From positions 1,439,501 to 1,503,500 of the forward strand of contig BSDZ01000009.1 in NCBI GenBank assembly GCA_030268105.1: 64,000 nt of DNA, read 5' to 3'. The stretch comes from Volvox africanus (Eukaryota; Chlorophyta; Chlorophyceae; Chlamydomonadales; Volvocaceae). The translations under genes were made by a program, and so were the position numbers. The stretch's first letter is position 1. Each line of letters opens with the position of its first letter. Shown piece by piece: positions 51,132-61,523 of this stretch. The notes under the pieces are model-generated. The model did no database searches and was not told the DNA's origin. It was given only the letters and a program-made list of their open reading frames with translations.

Positions 51132-54100
51132 CTAGATGGTGGCGTTATCTGGTACCTTGGCGCCCTTGTCGATGACAACGATGCCGGATCGGATGTAGAT
51201 GCCTTCCGCCTCGCGGGTGCCCTCCGAGATACCCTCCTTGTTGATGATCTTGACGTTTTTGCCTGCAGAGGGGGAGGGGGGAGGCCGGAAAACGACGACA
51301 AACAACGAGCAGCAACGAACACAGGAGTATTCCGGCGGAGGGTCATGACGACGCAAATTTGTTGATATGGACGAAATATCTGTAATAAAAATATGGATTG
51401 GGAATTTAAGCGTAGGAGTGTGTAAAAAGCCACATGCGGATACGGCCACATGCACATGCAATGGAAACGAAAGGAAACAGGGGGAGCGGTGCGGAGAGGT
51501 GGGACGAAAATGATAAATACGCACAAACACAAACACACGCGCGTATCCACTTCAAGATTGTAAATATCCTCAAGCTCCGTTGATTCAGTCCTGGCTGTTC
51601 CCGTCATTCCTGAAAGCTTTTGATACATTCTAAAATAGTTTTGGAAAGTAATCGAAGCTAAGGTCTTGTTCTCATTTTAAATGACAACATTTTCTGTAGC
51701 CCCTTAGGCTAAAGTAGGAAAAGCATTGCGCTGTGCTTACAACGAGATAGATAGACGTAATATAAAGAGAGACTTCAGAAGCTTATGCTGCATGCATATT
51801 GATGGTCTACGTTTTCTGTGCCTCAGGCTCCTGACCCGGATTACGTGGCCAGGCCAGGTGCTATGGGTACTGTTGGACGAGAGTTGTTGCAGCAACTACT
51901 TGGTTATCACGTTATGCTTGCTTTGCCAGACCCCTTCGATCTGTGTGGTTGTGCATCCGCGAGGGCTGATGGCGCAGGTTATCAACTAGCTTGCAAGGTC
52001 TTTCGGGCCCCCTGCCCAAGCAGGGGCCCGAAATGAACATCCATAACTGAACTAAAACATTCAAAGAACCGAGGCAATCGCCATTACGCAATGTGGAGTA
52101 CCTGTATCAAATAGCCCTCATCGCTGTACGAGAGGACAAGATATACCGCGTTTTCACGGATGTTGATTGGCAGCTTGCAGGGACCCATTCCTAGCAGAAG
52201 GCTTTTCGCGAATTATTCCACCCTCTGAATTAAAACGCGCATCACCATGAGCGTTTAAGAATTACAGGGAATTGCAGAATGTGTTTGGTGGAAGTAAAAA
52301 ATCACCAAAGCCTGTAGCTTCTTGCGCTATCCTTTTTTACTGATAGCATGGCCTTATATACTAAATCAACTTAAAAATAAAAAGAGCTCGCGAAGGGGTA
52401 ATGGACTTTCTTTTTTGCATGAAGACATAAACACAAAGCACGTACCGACACGGGCATTCTTGTCAATGATGGCATTGCTGATAATGCTGTTTGCGCCGAT
52501 CCCCACGGGTACTTCGCCAGAGGCCAGGAGGGCGGCCCGCTCCTCATCCGACTCGTAATAGTCGGCACCCATGATCAGGGCGTCCTGGACGAGGTGTTTC
52601 CCGGAGGAAGGGGGCAGCGCAAGGGGAGGTTAAAACCAGTATTCAAAAGAAGGGAGGCCGAAGAGAGGGTGTTAAACTCGACGGGCGTTGGGGGTAAACC
52701 TTATTCCGAAGCGTCAATCATGGTAATGGGTAGAGATGTAATCTATATACAACCTTTGAATAAAAGTGAATAAAAGTGATATCCCCATCGCCTTCCTACA
52801 TCCTATATCATGGCAGTCGGGAAGACTCCAGCGAGAACAATTATTGGGCTTGATGGTACACAGCAAAGCTCGCAAAATCTGGTTCGGCACGAATAGAAAA
52901 ACAGATTTGGTTACTGAATATCAATTAAAACCCATTATCAACACATTGTTTGATTTTATTTGTATTATATTTTTACATTTCAACCTGGATTGTGCAGCCT
53001 GAGCCGATGATGGAACGAATGCCAATCACCGCATTGTTGATCGACGAATCCGCCACAAACGAACCCTGCACATACATGTACGGAACGGCAACGGTCAAGG
53101 AAATAAAAATATATTTTAGAAAAGAGAACAACCTCGCTTGTAAGAAATGTACAATAACGGGAATCGGGGTACACAGCCGCCCAACTGACCTGTGCGATGA
53201 TGGCATCTGAGACCTTGCAGTTCCGTACTGTCGCAGGCGGCAGTACACGTGGCGAGGTGTAGATTGGACTCTGTGGGTCGTAGAACTCGAACGTGGCGGG
53301 CTGAAGGTGGTGCACCGGATGCCCCGAGAACAGGGACGGGGCGGGGAGTAGAGCGGGAGAAGGGCGGGGACTTAACGTGTGGGTGCAGAAGTGAAAGTGT
53401 GGATGCGCAAAGCCCCGAGTTCACGGTCTCGAAATCTCAGAGCCAGATGCGAGGAGAGAGGGGACGAGGTGGACGAGACCCGGTATTGCTGTTGATACGG
53501 AAACGGAGGGCAGATTGCGGAGAGACTGGGCATCAAGAAGCGTAGACATCCGGGGTAAGGGCTGTAGAGGGTTCGGGATTTTGCACGCATGGGCCGGATA
53601 GCCACATGTCGGGAAAGGGGGGCGGGGAAGACAAACCCACACGAAAGGGAGCGAACCCAAGGGACCGAGTCCTTGCTGTGGACGATTACAGTGGACCCCG
53701 CTACAGCAACCGAAGCAACCAACTAACCACCAACTCACGTGACGGCACAGCTTGAGGTTCTCCTCGAAGAAGGACTTGATGGTACCAATGTCCTCCCAGT
53801 AGCCGTAGAATGGGTAGGCGACCACGTTGTGGTCTTTGGCCGCCTGCGATTGGTGAGAACGTTCTAAATACCCTATCGGGGATCCATTGGAGGGCAAGTC
53901 AGGTGCCAGTAGCCGCGGTAATTCCAGCTCCAATAGCGTATACTGAAACTGTACTGTATAGCAGTTCAAAAGTTCGTAGTTGGATTTCGGGTGGGGTTGT
54001 AGTGTGTGCACAAAGGTCATCACATGATAATGATGGTTATTACGAGAATGACCTGTCTGTAACATACATCATATAAAATATTGAAAACATGATGCGTATT

Positions 54101-57100
54101 GCGTTGTGCTGAGGTATGGAAGGGGGCTGGTCAATGTAACTGTGGTGGTAACCAAGCCACGCGCGGGAGATCGGTCGACGAACGCACTCAGGGGTTGAAG
54201 AAAGAACGGACCCACGGGTCACGGATGCCAGATAGTAATGTGTAGGAAATCAAGGGACCCACGGGTCACAGGACTGAGCGATGACGGCACTGCGAGGTCT
54301 GGAGTTTGGTTCTGGAGCTACAGAGGGCTTCATTGCTCTGAGAAATAGAGGTGTCAGAGAGTGCTGCCTGGAAGGGAGAAAGCAATCACTTAAGAGGTGG
54401 CTGCTTTTTAGGGTTGAAGGGTTGGGGTTTGGGGTGAAGGGTTGGCTGCTGCGCTCTGCAGAACACGCGAAGTATGGACCGCCATTTTACGTGAAGACCC
54501 CAATGAATAACGAAAAACTGCTTGAAACCACTAACTATCAACCACCTCCCACCTCAGGAATAATCTCGCCGCCGAAGTCGTTCGCCTGCGCATCCATGAC
54601 AGGCATGACGGACGTCATCACGGTATGTAAAAAAACACCGAGGCCGTACACGCATCTACACCTATCTAAGGTGTAGAATACATACGTACATACGTATGTA
54701 TATACGTATCGATACATACATACGATACAGATAAAACAAAGCATCAAATGTGACGGTGTCGGTGTCATATATAAGAAAGGAACACGCAGAAGAACATCGG
54801 ACCTTGGCGTAGGTCTCATTAAGCAGCTGGACGAGAACCGACTTCTTGAAGACGTAGATGCCCATGGAGGCGATGTACGGCTTCTCGGCGGCCTCATCCG
54901 AAGTAAGACCTGCGCATAAGATGAGCGCAACGAAAGAAAGGGACGCACTGTACTAAGAACGCAACAGTCCAGATTTTGACGTTCCACAGCGCTAAATTCC
55001 GTACAAAGATGCTTTACAATCTCGTACACAACTTAAAACACTCACCCAGGACGGTGGTATCCACCTTCATTGCCTCCAGCGCTTCCGCGGTCTTAGGCTT
55101 TTCAGCAAATGACTACGACAGGAAAAATGGAAAAATGAAGAGGAAGCAACGAAATGATATTTAATGGAAAGAAGTGACGCCGTCAACCTCGCAGGGTTCA
55201 ACCCAAAGCTTCAAAGTCCCGGTCATAAGCCGAGCCGGCCAAAGCTTATGAAGGCATTCCGGGCATTGCACCCACCATCACGCGGCGCTTGTCGTCGATC
55301 TTCATGAGGCCGAACTCCTTGGCGCGATCCGACCCGTAGGCGATGCAGCCAATGGTGACATCAGCGTTGGTCTCGCGGTGGTAGTTGACGAACTTCATGT
55401 AATCCATGCGGTACCTGTACGACACGTCGTTGCATGCGACTAAAATTTGACCGCGGAACAGCGGTCCGGTGGGGAACCAATCCCTCACAAAAGTTGCGTG
55501 TGTGTGTATGCGTGTCTCTTAGGGTTCACCGGGGCGGAGGAAGAAAGGGGTATGCTGGAAAAGTATCACGATTCCGATCACTCAGATACTAAGCCCTCTT
55601 TCTGTCCCTTGCGTCCTGAACACACACACACACACGCACACACTTAGTCTGGTGATGTATGTGTCGTACGCCCCTTGAGTAAGGTTTCCGGCGCCCCTTT
55701 CACCGCAGCCATTTGCATCCCCCAGACGCAAACCCCCAAACCCCGGGGAAAAAGGGGGAGGACCTTCACCATGGACCGACCAGCAAGATACATTTGGCAG
55801 GCCTGGCAGGCAAACTGACAAACCAACAGACCAAAAAGCCATTGCTACAGATCCCTGGATTCTACAGCTATCTATACAGTTGGTGGTTGGTAGTTTTCTT
55901 GAATATTACTTACAGATGGTCGCCGGAAAGGATGAGCACGTCCTCAATGGCACGGTTCTTGGTATCCTCCAGCAGCCATGAGTACTGTCGTACGGCATCA
56001 GCTGTACCCTGCAAACAAACGAAGTGGAAGCAGCAGCTGGTCCTCCTCATAATTCCAAAAAGTACAAAAACACGTAACAGGATGTTTTGGAAGCCAAGGG
56101 CGCCAGTAATGCGCGCGCGAACACCGCCAGAAGGACCCAGTGCATCACTGACCACGAAAGCAAATACCGACCACAACCTCTCCCCCCCCCCCTCTCTCTC
56201 ACACACACACAGTAAGGAAACGTGCATTCACGTGAACCGACAGTGTTAAAAACCCTTCCCAAGGCCTCTCCCCAAAAGTAACAGAAACGCTCCATGATCG
56301 TCCGGGTGCACCGTACTGCCGTACCTGGAACCACTCCTTGTCAGTGGGCGTCTGGGTGGCCGCCAGCACCTCCACGAAACCGTCACCTCCGAACCGCACG
56401 CCGCTGAAAACAAGGTTGTGGAGAAAAACGCACAAACAGAACACTCATGTGCAGCCATAGGAAAGCACGGCCTCGAGAGGGCCGTTCAAATTTAAATAGC
56501 ATCGCATCACGGGGCATGGCATAGCACATCCCACGTTTCGGTACGACGGGAGGCTGCAGTGAAAAGTTGAAAATACCCTAACGCCGCGGCTACTACTTCT
56601 GCAGCGGCCCTGTGGCGCGAACATCGACAGCTGACGTGTTTCTCACCACACCAAGAGATGCGCCTGAAGGGAAGAGGTAACTTGCAGCAAAACAAAGCCG
56701 GTCGCACCTTCCCATATTGTAGGCACGCGCCAAGTGACGATTCAGGGAGGTGGAGTTGAACTGGGTCAAGATGTAAATCTTGGAGAGGCCGCTGTTGATG
56801 CAGTTGGACATCGGCACATCGATCAGGCGGTAGGCACCGCCGATGGGCACAGCGGGCTTGGCGCGCTGCTTTGTGAGGGGGAAGAGGCGGGTTCCTGCAC
56901 CACCACCCAGGATGATGGCTGTCGAGGGCAACGACAGGGAGAGCGTTGAGGGGCGTCAGAGGGGGCGGTAAGGGTCTGCAATGAGGAAGATGGTTTCTAG
57001 GTTGGACGCTGAAAGGAATAACCCAGATTCGGTATGTCAACACGGCATAGCAACTCAGCAAAAACATAACCTGTGTTTTCGAATTACAGCAACAGATACA

Positions 57101-58225
57101 AACAAAAGAAGCCTTAGTCCAGATAAGGCGCAAGAAACATGTGCATCAAGTGGGTGGCGGGAACAGGTGAACAGACGAGAATGACGGAGGCGGGAGAAAC
57201 GCAAGGAGAAAGGAAAAACACGAGGACGAGCGCATACATAGCTCGAGAGGTCCCCATATAAGTACGGGCCAAACAGCAGAAGGTTGGGATTGAGAAGCGG
57301 AGTTTGAGATGGAAAGAGTTTGGAGTTTGGGGTTGGTGAGTTCCTACAAGGGCCCAGCACCAGGTGGACTTCGCGATTTTTCGCGGGACTTAAGATGGAA
57401 ACATAGGCTTGGGGACCTGTGCGAGTAGAGATGCCATGGTAATCGTCGTCCCACGGCAAGGGCCCAGTTTGTACCCATCGCCGGAATGCAAGTAATCGCA
57501 TCAGAACCGAGGTTGCAGGAGCTTAAGAGGTGTGGAAGAGGGCTCTGGTGCCGCCAGCCCGCGCCGTGTGTTCATGGACGGCAAACGCCAATCCATACCA
57601 GGCACTCTACCGCCAGGAACGCGGTCCCCAAGCAGGATCTAACTTGCGATGTAAATATATGCTTGTAGAACGTGGCAATTTCAAGCAAAGTACATCATGA
57701 CTAGGTGCCGGAGTGTGGGTTCCCTCGTGCAATGACAGCGACCGGTAAGTCCAAGAGGACCGGGATCTGAGCAGCACCCCAGGACTGGGGCTTGATATTT
57801 CAAATACAGCTGCCAGGCTGACCGACAGCATACGACCCACGCCAGCCGCTGCCATTGACCCTTTCAAACGGAATAAACCGAACCGCGACGAGAGACTTCA
57901 CTTACACAACACGGTGTTGGTGCGAGCCTTCGTTGCCGGCTCATACCGCAGCTGTGGTGCCTCAATCACCGCCTTAACTTGCGGCGCGCGGCGGGACCTG
58001 CGAGTGCCAGCTTGGTTATCAATCCGAATCTAGGCTTCCCACAGGAACCACAACCCCAGCACACATCTGCGCTAACCTGGCAACAGTTACGGGTGCCACA
58101 TGACTGGAAGCAGGGCGCACGAGACGCATTCCGCGGAGTGCTTCGCTGGAGAAGCTGGGAATGCTCTTTCTGTCCGATCGCTGGGACGCGATCGATGCGC
58201 GACGCTGTGCGTGAAGGGCAGCCAT
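51132..58225 (-). CDS. ADP-glucose pyrophosphorylase large subunit, chloroplast
   Basis: Makes ADP-glucose from glucose-1-phosphate and ATP, the committed step of starch synthesis in the plastid. Exons on the minus strand: 58225-58077, 57997-57906, 56918-56708, 56403-56325, 56008-55914, 55414-55276, 55112-55046, 54909-54803, 54585-54553, 53843-53739, 53300-53190, 53065-52985, 52584-52446, 51262-51132; 1539 nt, 512 residues. Residues 1-50 resemble a chloroplast transit peptide ([20 protein letters not shown]). [12 protein letters not shown] (85-96), then [18 protein letters not shown], which marks the large-subunit type; GDHLYRMDY with Asp207; FAEKPK with Lys260; [17 protein letters not shown]-terminal [11 protein letters not shown] and PDNATI. 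R91 and K101, lost in some plant large subunits, are kept. Exon 9 is a 33-nt microexon ([11 protein letters not shown]). Equivalent in role to Chlamydomonas STA1. Confidence 0.97.
51826..51990 (+). other. Coding-like segment antisense in last AGPase intron
   Basis: Between CCTCAG and GTCTTT one plus frame reads [20 protein letters not shown], then [19 protein letters not shown]. It is not repetitive and looks exon-like, but matches nothing I recognise. It could be a fragment of a mobile element or chance. Confidence 0.2.
52001..52033. repeat. Perfect GC-rich hairpin in AGPase intron
   Basis: TTTCGGGCCCC-CTGC and its reverse complement GCAGGGGCCCGAAA flank a four-base loop. It lies in the intron before the last AGPase exon. 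Confidence 0.75.
53856..53997 (+). pseudogene. Degenerate 18S rRNA fragment in AGPase intron
   Basis: Includes GATCCATTGGAGGGCAAGTC, GTGCCAGTAGCCGCGGTAAT (the universal 530-loop region with one base changed), TTCCAGCTCCAATAGCGTAT and TTCGTAGTTGGATTTCGGGT. This is the nuclear small-subunit rRNA order. The piece between the last two blocks is altered, and the match stops after GTGGGG. It lies sense on the plus strand in the intron between AGPase exons 10 and 9, so it is a dispersed rDNA fragment, not a working rRNA gene. Confidence 0.9.
55622..55643. repeat. CA dinucleotide microsatellite
   Basis: CA repeat with one interruption in an AGPase intron. Confidence 0.85.
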
Positions 58226-58980
58226 TATTATTATGGTAATTATTGCAGGGTCACTAAATGATGGACTGGTACTCGACTGTATGCATTACCCAAGGCGATA
58301 AGGTCGAGTACGGCGACGGGACGAGGTAAAGAGTTTAGCATTCGGCGTCAAACTCATGCCAAGCTTGCAGCAAATGCTGAATCCATAGTACATATCGCGA
58401 TTTTGTATCATGTTTCAATGATCCCCATGGAACCTTTTTGAGCCCTCTTCTGCTGGTGTTACAGATACTGCACTAGAAATGTCCCTCAATCGTCATTTTA
58501 CGTCATTTTGCATTTCATGTTGTCCCATAGCATGCATTTGCATTATTTAACATGAAGATCTAAGCATTCGTGCCCGTAGGTTTGCAAGCGCTTCTCGCAC
58601 GAGGATTCTTGACAATGTTGTATCTTCGTGTATTCAACATGTAATTCGAACAACCTTATTAAGATCCCTCGTGCAAGAATTGCAAGCTGCTGTAAGAGGA
58701 CGCTCGTATACGCCACTATCAGGTTCTTGACGGAGTGCACGTAGCGAGCTGTTGATGAAAACTGATCAGTTTTGTAAAGCTTAGCAAAGAGAACTACGGA
58801 TTCTAATACACTCGACTTACGAGCGGTTGTGGTTCTGGAGCATGGGAGGTATGGAGGCGATGGTGTGATATTCATGTTACTTTTCGGGTTGTGTAAGTAA
58901 GTAGTAAGTAAAGTCATATCTGGGAACTCTGGGCCTTCGGCTGGCCATTCTTCGTCGTCTTTGCCTCAATGTTTCCATAC
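58226..58980. other. Intergenic stretch upstream of AGPase
   Basis: Promoter side of AGPase (minus strand). AT-rich from 58320 on. No box or gene recognised. Confidence 0.5.
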
Positions 58981-60100
58981 GGCTTGACCATTAGCGAAAT
59001 GGATGCCTGCAAAGCTTGGTTTAGAGCAGCTGATGCCGAGCTTCATGCAGAGACCTGTCGACTGATAGGGGGATCACGGGTTATGTCATCCTTGGGGCAA
59101 ACACAGGGTCCTTGGGAGAAGTTCGTGCAGTTCTAAGTGCAACGGGGCTATTCCCCGCTGCCAGCTAGCCCGTTGGTTGTGGCCACGCTTATGACGGATA
59201 TGGTCCGGCGTGATCAGCTACATGCAGCCGTAAAAACAGCGAGCTCCGCAATGTGTACACACCATGAGTTAGCAGGGATGGTGGACCCCCCAACCACGCA
59301 AGATAGTGTAAGGGGTTCAGGGCGGCCGTCACGCGGGAACTTGGCATGGCGTTTAAGTATTGCAAGAAACCCTTTGGAGTGACTACGGTGCAGGCTGTGA
59401 TTACGCTGCAGTTGTTTGGGGCATCACGGCTGCTGGAGGTCATGGTGGCTAATTGCGTCATGATTTGTACTGTGGAGTTCCATTGCTACGACGACCTGGC
59501 TAGGGATGTGGATTTGCACAAAGATAAGGCAGAAGTTTTGTTGAGCAAGCGTAAGATTAATTAGTTTCGGGAGGGCAAGGTGATCATGCTTGCGGCACAA
59601 ACGTGAGAGGCCTGCCCAGTGCGGCTACTGCGCCGCGTCCTTCAGGAGGCAGCATAAGGTCCAGAGCTGCTATTGTTCCCTTCTTGGAATGGGCACCAGG
59701 CCGGGCGCCAGGGACCGATCATCTTTAGCACAGCCCCTTATCCATATGATATGATGCGACAGGCCCAGCGGAGCTGGCGTCCCAGGAGGAGATGCTGCTA
59801 CTTGAAGGAGGCGCATGAAGGGGGTCAAAGGCTGTAGGATGCTACCTCACCGGATTAACAGACGGAATTTACCTTTGGCTCAACCCACAGAATTGTTCAT
59901 TACGCCACTGGAGACAAAAGTGTGTAACGAGATTTAGCAGGGAATTTAGATCAGTTTCGTACTAACGGTACGAATGGCTGTGGTCCTGGAGGAAGGAAGG
60001 TATTTGCTGCGTGAGCGCTTCGCGGACAACTTTGCGGCACGCAGTTGGACAAAGTCGATTGCGAACCTCCTGACTATTAATTGCGCACAGGTTCGTCATC
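58981..60100 (+). pseudogene. Tyrosine recombinase (DIRS/Crypton-like) remnant
   Basis: The plus strand from 59004 reads MDACKAWFRAADAELHAETC and on to PWEKFVQF, an in-frame stop (59134-59136), then RGYSPLPASPLVVATLMTDM and LHAAVKTASSAMCTHHELAG, a pattern like the N-terminal core-binding domain of tyrosine recombinases. After a frame change near 59300 it continues FKYCKKPFGVTTVQAVITLQ and LFGASRLLEVMVANC, matching the position of the first catalytic Arg (G-x-x-R-x-x-E). Later broken pieces (PVRLLRRVL, PELLLFPS) fit the second half of the catalytic domain. Stops and frame changes show it is dead. Volvocine genomes carry DIRS elements (Kangaroo) with such recombinases. Confidence 0.5.
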
Positions 60101-60524
60101 AACGTTTCTAAATTGCTCTACCCTATCGGCTGGATGACCGTTCCAGAGCGCTTGCACTTTCAGCGCATCGCCTACTGCGATCGCATTATTTATCATGGAT
60201 TATAACTTGACCATGCCAATGCTGGGGCCTGGCCTGGCCTTTTAGGCGGTGGGTTCAGTATCCATGAAGCCAACTAGCATGATATCAAGGCGTTTTTCCA
60301 ACTTTGGACTAGTATTCAAGATTGGAGAGGTCCCAAATTGGAACGTCTCCTCCTCGCGCCAGCCTATATACGGAATTCAGTTGGTGCCGAAACCAATGCC
60401 TCCATAATAAAATACGTCGTGGTGCAAATGGAGCATCCGAAAGGCGCACAAGATGTATTTACTACGGTGCATATTCTGGCGCATCAACACGGAGCACCGT
60501 AAGAACGCAGCATTATTGACGCCA

Positions 60525-61264
60525 TTACAGTGGGCTACCCGTGTACAAGCTCCAGCCCACAGAAAGCCATGCCGTTGACACACCTGAAGGTATAAGGCGT
60601 TCACTTTATAGCATAAGATTATTACGTTGGAACAGGGAGTTATGGGCTGGATAGTTCTTCCTTTGACCGCACCCACTTGCCACTATCAAGGGCGACAGAG
60701 CACCCCTGATGGTCACCGTCCTGTAAATCAATAATTCTGAAAGAAAGAATGTCAATGCAACGACAAACGAGAACAGCGTGGTACCTGCAAGCAGGAAATT
60801 AATGGGCAACTGTCAGCAGCGTGACCAACCGACCGCATTGTGCTTGTGAACCTGTCTTCCTCTTTTCTCGCGCTTACCATACACCATCTTATTGGATGGA
60901 TCCCAGGCACATGCCAGGCATAAAGCACATGTCATCACAGTCCAAGCCGCAAAAAGCCGGCCCAGAAGTCCAGTAACTGAAGAAAAAGAGGGAAAACCGG
61001 AATGCGGCTCGGCCGATGAAGCCATTTGCATGTAAATAATACATTGTTTAGACTCACCTAGCTCTGGTTTTCGGTCAAACACTTGGCTCCTAAGTTTATT
61101 TGGAGCGAAAATGCCAATCACCACTGGCAGTCCAAAAGGGATAGGATTAGCACAATTGTGAATATATGAAGCAAAACCGAACTCACGAATATTAACGGAC
61201 CTGCCAACATCCGCAAGCTTGCCACCAGCACAAGCCAACGCTGGAGCGCCACTACCGGATCCAT
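60525..61264 (-). CDS. ERG28: ERG28-like ER sterol-biosynthesis scaffold protein
   Basis: ERG28 is a small ER membrane protein that tethers sterol C-4 demethylation enzymes (family knowledge). Exons on the minus strand: 61264-61201, 61123-61058, 60976-60878, 60784-60677, 60583-60525; 396 nt, 131 residues, all phase 1 junctions. Sequence features: MDPVVALQRWLVLVASLRML, VIGIFAPNKLRSQVFDRKPE, GLLGRLFAAWTVMTCALCLA with CAWDPSNKMVYG, TLFSFVVALTFFLSELLIYR, TVTIRGALSPLIVASV and WLSVGWSLY. These match the usual four hydrophobic segments and the (GR)TFGIWT, SF--AL-HF-SE, Y-T signatures; here the HF is replaced by FF. The length fits the family. The first donor is GTCCGT, preferred over a nearby GTGAGT because only it keeps frame. 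The start is 203 bp from a plus-strand ATG at 61467. Confidence 0.88.
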
Positions 61265-61466
61265 TTTACCTATCAAAGATATGTTCAATCTAACTCAGAT
61301 GTACATAAATATAGTCGGCTGACGATGAGGATGATTACAAGTTTGTAAACTGCCCACCGTACCAGGCCCGTTCGTACATCTAGTAACCTTCCCGCCGCAC
61401 TTCCCTTCTACTGCAAGGGGGCAGGGTTTTTCCGCCGCGCTCTTCTTCTTCCGCCGCCGCTTCAAA

Positions 61467-61523
61467 ATGTCCTTGGCTCTTACTAGTCAGCTCCCCTTTT
61501 CGTTTAAATGCATTTGGATTCAC
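61467..61523 (+). CDS. Possible first exon of an unrecognised gene
   Basis: ATG TCC TTG opens MSLALTSQLPFSFKCIWIH, which runs into a GTACGTAAG donor-like site. The hydrophobic/Ser start could be an organelle-targeting N-terminus. No downstream exon can be tied to it with confidence, so this is only a candidate, placed head-to-head with ERG28. Confidence 0.2.
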
